64,000 nt of DNA from Hymenobacter actinosclerus (lineage in GTDB: Bacteria > Bacteroidota > Bacteroidia > Cytophagales > Hymenobacteraceae). The stretch covers positions 62,001 to 126,000 of the forward strand of contig NZ_FOHS01000005.1 in the NCBI RefSeq assembly GCF_900111515.1, in the 5' to 3' direction. A model generated the notes under the pieces. It had not been told where the DNA came from and searched no databases. It saw only the letters and a list, made by a program, of their open reading frames with translations. The stretch's first letter is position 1. Every line of letters starts with the position of its first letter. Made by a program: the position numbers and the translations under genes. Below are positions 60,835 to 64,000 of this stretch, piece by piece.

Positions 60835-63800
60835 TACACAAATAGCTCGGTAAACTCCTGATAGATCTTTTCTGAAACAGTGGCCGAAAATAAGAGCACT
60901 GGAAACCGGCGTGGGCAACCCTCCCTAAAACGCTGGACGGCTTTGCCCGAATACAGGTAATCCGGCCGGAACTCGTGCCCCCACTGTGAGATGCAGTGTG
61001 CTTCATCATACACCGCGTACTCCAGGCCTTGGTCGTTATTGAAACGCTGTAAAAAAGCCTTATTAAACGCCCCGCTCCGGAAGCGCTCCGGGGTGATGAA
61101 TAGCAGGGAAATTTCCCCGCCCGCCAGTCGGCGATAAATTTGCGGTAGCTCATCCCGCTTGTCCTGGTTGATGTATTCCACACTGCTGTAAAAGCCCAGC
61201 TTCCAGAGCGCATTAACTTGGTCTTCCATCAACGCCTTGAGCGGCGTTATGACAATGGTCAACCGGTTAGTAAAGGCGCTGCGGTACAGGGCAGGGGCCT
61301 GAAACAGCAGTGATTTGCCTCCACCAGTTGGCAGTGAGACAAGCAAGTCTGTTTGGGCGGGTAAAATTTTATTCAGGTAAGGTTCTTGGATATTATACCA
61401 GGGATGGCCGTCAAGAAATACGTTGCTCAGCAGCTCTTTAGCCTTTTCCAAATCCAGCGAAAAGTCTTGTTCTGGCCGAACGCTTAACAGTACCTGGTCA
61501 ATTGTTTGTGCGGCCGCCAAGTATTCTTCTTCGTTTGCCCAGGGGGCATCAGTGAAGTACTTGTGCATTTGCCAAGATTGCTCCAGAGCGGGGAAGTCCC
61601 CTAGGCGAGGATCCAGCAGCCAGAGGTGATTTTTTTCGTGGTTATCCAGCAAAAGAGACCGGAGTTGTTGCACTAGGGGCTGTTGCAGCTTAAGCAGAAA
61701 GAATAAGTCGCGTTCCAGGACGTCCTCCACGCTACTGCCCTCGGGCGAGCTTTTTTTGGTTGAACTGACTGTTTCACTTCCTTCTACATCTCGGGCCTGT
61801 AGCCGAGCCCGATCAAATAAGCGCGAGCCCCGCGCAAGAAAGTAGTTTTCAAGCAGGTTGAAGCTTTCCAGAATTAACTGAATCGGCCCCAAGTAATTCG
61901 CTTCAAGTATCGTCGTCGCCTGACTTATCGGCACAATTAGGAGCCGCCGGCCCGAGCCCTGCTGGTGTAATAACTCCAGGCGCCGCCCCAGCCCGACTTT
62001 TCGTTGAGGAATGTAAAAACCCTGACCCCGAAAGTAGGCTTCCACTGGCTCGACTTCTTCTGCCCGCTGCAGCAGTAATATTAGGGGGGCTGAGCTGTTA
62101 CGCTGCAGAATTTCCTTGACCAGGATGGCTTGCAATAGCCAATAGCGGGAACGATAGATAGTTTCCGGATTGAACGGCGTAATTCCTAGTCGTCGTTGTA
62201 GCGGCAGCTGAGCCAGGCCCAACCAAGTAACTTGCTGACGCGGAAACGAGCGTTCCGTTCCGCTGATCACGTGCACCTGCGCCGCCGTAAGGGATGTGAG
62301 TAGCAGCTCCCAATCAAAGCTGCCCCAGATGCGAAACTGCCCGTACAAATGCTTTTCCAGCCATAAGTTGCTGTAGCCAGCGGGGACTACTGCGCCCAGC
62401 TCGGCCGCCTGGTCTGGCCGGAGGGCTACAAAGCTTTGGCCACCTGAAAATTTGATCCAGGCAGGACGGGTGGCGGGGCTTTTTAATACATCGGCCGTGG
62501 TGAGCTCACGCAATAGGAGCTTACGGCCCAGGGTGATCAGGTCCGGCTCCAGCACGAGTACTTCAACATCTGGTTGTCCTTGTAAGTAGGCTAATTGCAC
62601 CAGTAGCTGCTCAGCACTCAAGCAGACCCGCGAGCCCGCCTGCCACGAAGGAGTCACCGGCAGCGGATGGCACTTGCCAAAGTCCACAATCTGCTGCAGG
62701 CGTAGCCGGAACGCCGGAATCATATTGGCCGCAACTGGGGGAATGTGGGCTTGCTGGCAGTAGTGGAAGAAGCGTTCCGCAATGACCCGTTCGGCCGGAT
62801 AGTCTACCAGCTGGTCCAGTAATGGTTGCGCTAGTAGCTCCCGATAGAGAGCGGGGGTGAATTCTGATGCCCAAAACCGCACGCCAGGTTCAGCCCGCAG
62901 CTCGCCCCATAATTCGGTCGGTGTTAGCACTAGCGTAAGAGCGGCAGTGCTGTTCGCCAATTGCTGCTGGACAAGTAGTTGACGCGAGGAGGGCTGCGGC
63001 TGCGGCCGCAGGTAACCAGCCGCTTCGTCCCGCAAGTCAATTATGGTCACCCAGGGCTCTAGTGGTTGCGTCCGCAAACGGGTCAAAGTCGCGATTACTG
63101 CGGGGCCAAATAAAGGAGCCAAGTCCTCCCACTCAGCCGCAGGCAGTAAGATCACTCGCTTCACCTGGGTCAGGAAAAGTTTGAGCGCAATTTGCGCATC
63201 GGCCTGAGCCTGGTGGGCAGTGCGCAAGGCCAGCACCCGCCAATCCAAGCTTAAGGCCATCTCAACCGCGAGCGTATCCCACAAACAGGCTGCTGGCAAC
63301 TCCACGTCGTGCCCGGCCAATACCGGAGCGTCGAAATGAACGATATTGTGCCCTACCAGCAAGTGGGACTCGCCATCGCTCACTCGGCTGCGAAGCTGCT
63401 GCATTATCTCTTCTACCGCCGTATCTCCCTGGCCCACGTACCAAGACCCCGGTCGGCCCCAGGCAATTTCATTGATGACTTCGCGGTCGCTTTCCAAATC
63501 AATTCCCAGCGCGCAGAAAGCAGAAAGCAGCTGCTCATCCCGGCCCGCCCGCACCCTTTCCAGCAGTTGAGAGTCGCTAGCCAGCGTTAACCACTGGCTT
63601 ACGCCAACCAACTCCTCATCCGTCAAATTTGCTGCTACCTTGTCCTGCGCAGTCAACGGTAGGCTGCTGAACTGCTCTAGCGCCACTTGCCGCGGAAAAG
63701 CGTAGTACTGCTCGTCTTCCAGCCATAATTCTAGGTGCGTAGTTGCCGGAAGAGCTTCAAAGAGTTCTTGCTCAAAATGTTGAGCCGAATCTCCAATAAC

Positions 63801-64000
63801 AGTTCGGGAAATATCAAAGCGCTGCCGAATCGTGCCCGGATCGTTTGCACTGCCCGCCTGCTGGAGCCATAGAACCACCAACTCATCGTACACGGTGGGA
63901 TATAGATCCGCCAAATAGCTCTTAATCTTAGCTAGTTCAGCACTCAGCGCATCATGGCTATGCTGCGATAGGTAGGCGAGGCAAAGTGCGGGTAACGTAT
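60834..64000 (-). CDS. DEDDh exonuclease fused to RecQ N-terminal half (5' end beyond window)
   Basis: The frame is open to the right edge (LCLAYLSQHSHDALSAELAK precedes a TTG at 63914, which I do not take as the start), giving at least 1055 aa. A DEDDh 3'-5' exonuclease comes first: GIDLESDREVINEIAW (about 63500), GHNIVHFDAP (about 63345), and HQAQADAQIA (about 63210). After a long middle, the first RecA-like domain of a RecQ-type helicase follows: SLPTGGGKS (about 61320), TPLKALMEDQV, ITPERF, YDEAHCISQWGHEF, LLFSAT. It ends right after that motif, and the second helicase domain is in the next gene. Confidence 0.88.
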   Translation of the reverse strand, partial: TLPALCLAYLSQHSHDALSAELAKIKSYLADLYPTVYDELVVLWLQQAGSANDPGTIRQRFDISRTVIGDSAQHFEQELFEALPATTHLELWLEDEQYYAFPRQVALEQFSSLPLTAQDKVAANLTDEELVGVSQWLTLASDSQLLERVRAGRDEQLLSAFCALGIDLESDREVINEIAWGRPGSWYVGQGDTAVEEIMQQLRSRVSDGESHLLVGHNIVHFDAPVLAGHDVELPAACLWDTLAVEMALSLDWRVLALRTAHQAQADAQIALKLFLTQVKRVILLPAAEWEDLAPLFGPAVIATLTRLRTQPLEPWVTIIDLRDEAAGYLRPQPQPSSRQLLVQQQLANSTAALTLVLTPTELWGELRAEPGVRFWASEFTPALYRELLAQPLLDQLVDYPAERVIAERFFHYCQQAHIPPVAANMIPAFRLRLQQIVDFGKCHPLPVTPSWQAGSRVCLSAEQLLVQLAYLQGQPDVEVLVLEPDLITLGRKLLLRELTTADVLKSPATRPAWIKFSGGQSFVALRPDQAAELGAVVPAGYSNLWLEKHLYGQFRIWGSFDWELLLTSLTAAQVHVISGTERSFPRQQVTWLGLAQLPLQRRLGITPFNPETIYRSRYWLLQAILVKEILQRNSSAPLILLLQRAEEVEPVEAYFRGQGFYIPQRKVGLGRRLELLHQQGSGRRLLIVPISQATTILEANYLGPIQLILESFNLLENYFLARGSRLFDRARLQARDVEGSETVSSTKKSSPEGSSVEDVLERDLFFLLKLQQPLVQQLRSLLLDNHEKNHLWLLDPRLGDFPALEQSWQMHKYFTDAPWANEEEYLAAAQTIDQVLLSVRPEQDFSLDLEKAKELLSNVFLDGHPWYNIQEPYLNKILPAQTDLLVSLPTGGGKSLLFQAPALYRSAFTNRLTIVITPLKALMEDQVNALWKLGFYSSVEYINQDKRDELPQIYRRLAGGEISLLFITPERFRSGAFNKAFLQRFNNDQGLEYAVYDEAHCISQWGHEFRPDYLYSGKAVQRFREGCPRRFPVLLFSATVSEKIYQEFTELFV

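Noticed and set aside
63912..63914. TTG as the start of the exonuclease-RecQ gene
   Set aside because: The reading frame continues without stop to the window edge with protein-like sequence, so the gene is cut by the window.

Overview
The window looks like a large part of a conjugative plasmid of a Hymenobacter-like member of the Bacteroidota. The evidence is a Rep_3 initiator with an iteron array, a ParA ATPase, a Bacteroidetes-type tra/mob set (TraE, F, G, J, K, M, N, MobA/B/C-like proteins), promoters with a TAnnTTTG -7 box, several secreted proteins with C-terminal type IX secretion (T9SS) sorting domains, and GC-rich genes (I estimate about 60%) separated by AT-rich control regions. No rRNA or tRNA genes and no CRISPR array were seen.

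Layout. 1-14.0 kb, minus strand: the mating-pair-formation operon (hypothetical 286-aa membrane protein, TraE, TraF, TraG, two VirB5/TrbJ-like paralogues, a lipoprotein, TraJ, TraK, TraM, and a TraN cut by the window edge). Upstream of it lie a histidine kinase and LytTR regulator pair, then a TraB-like protein and TraA/ParA. 14.0-14.9 kb: a non-coding region built from 8-bp units (consensus GAAGCNNT) plus a candidate oriT. 14.9-20.5 kb, plus strand: relaxosome protein, relaxase, coupling protein, and a DUF4099/DUF3945-like protein. 20.5-21.6 kb: a second set of iteron-like repeats. 21.6-36.3 kb: cargo (secreted nuclease, three large T9SS proteins, a lower-GC amidohydrolase next to a broken IS5-family element). 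36.4-38.3 kb: rep gene and iteron origin. 38.4-39.9 kb: small protein, dif-like site and tyrosine recombinase. 40.1-42.0 kb: decayed genes and a nuclease lipoprotein. 42.2-64.0 kb, minus strand: a probable defence island with a HIT-HNH pair, an McrB-McrC Type IV restriction module behind a coiled-coil membrane protein and a 1607-aa protein with an N-terminal OB/cold-shock-like segment, an M48 peptidase pair, and a split DEDDh exonuclease/RecQ/UvrD machine that runs off the right edge.

How it works together. Rep and iterons replicate the plasmid, ParA with its TraB-like partner probably segregates it, and the dif-like site with its recombinase may resolve multimers. MobA/B/C-like proteins process and deliver the DNA to the Tra channel. 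Three conjugation transcription units (mating-pair operon, coupling protein, DUF3945 protein) share one promoter architecture: three direct half-sites spaced 20 and 21 bp, a 28-bp spacer and a -7 box. The LytTR regulator encoded inside the tra region is the natural candidate to bind it. The most unusual items are this shared promoter element, the octamer arrays, the giant-protein McrBC operon and the split exonuclease-helicase pair.
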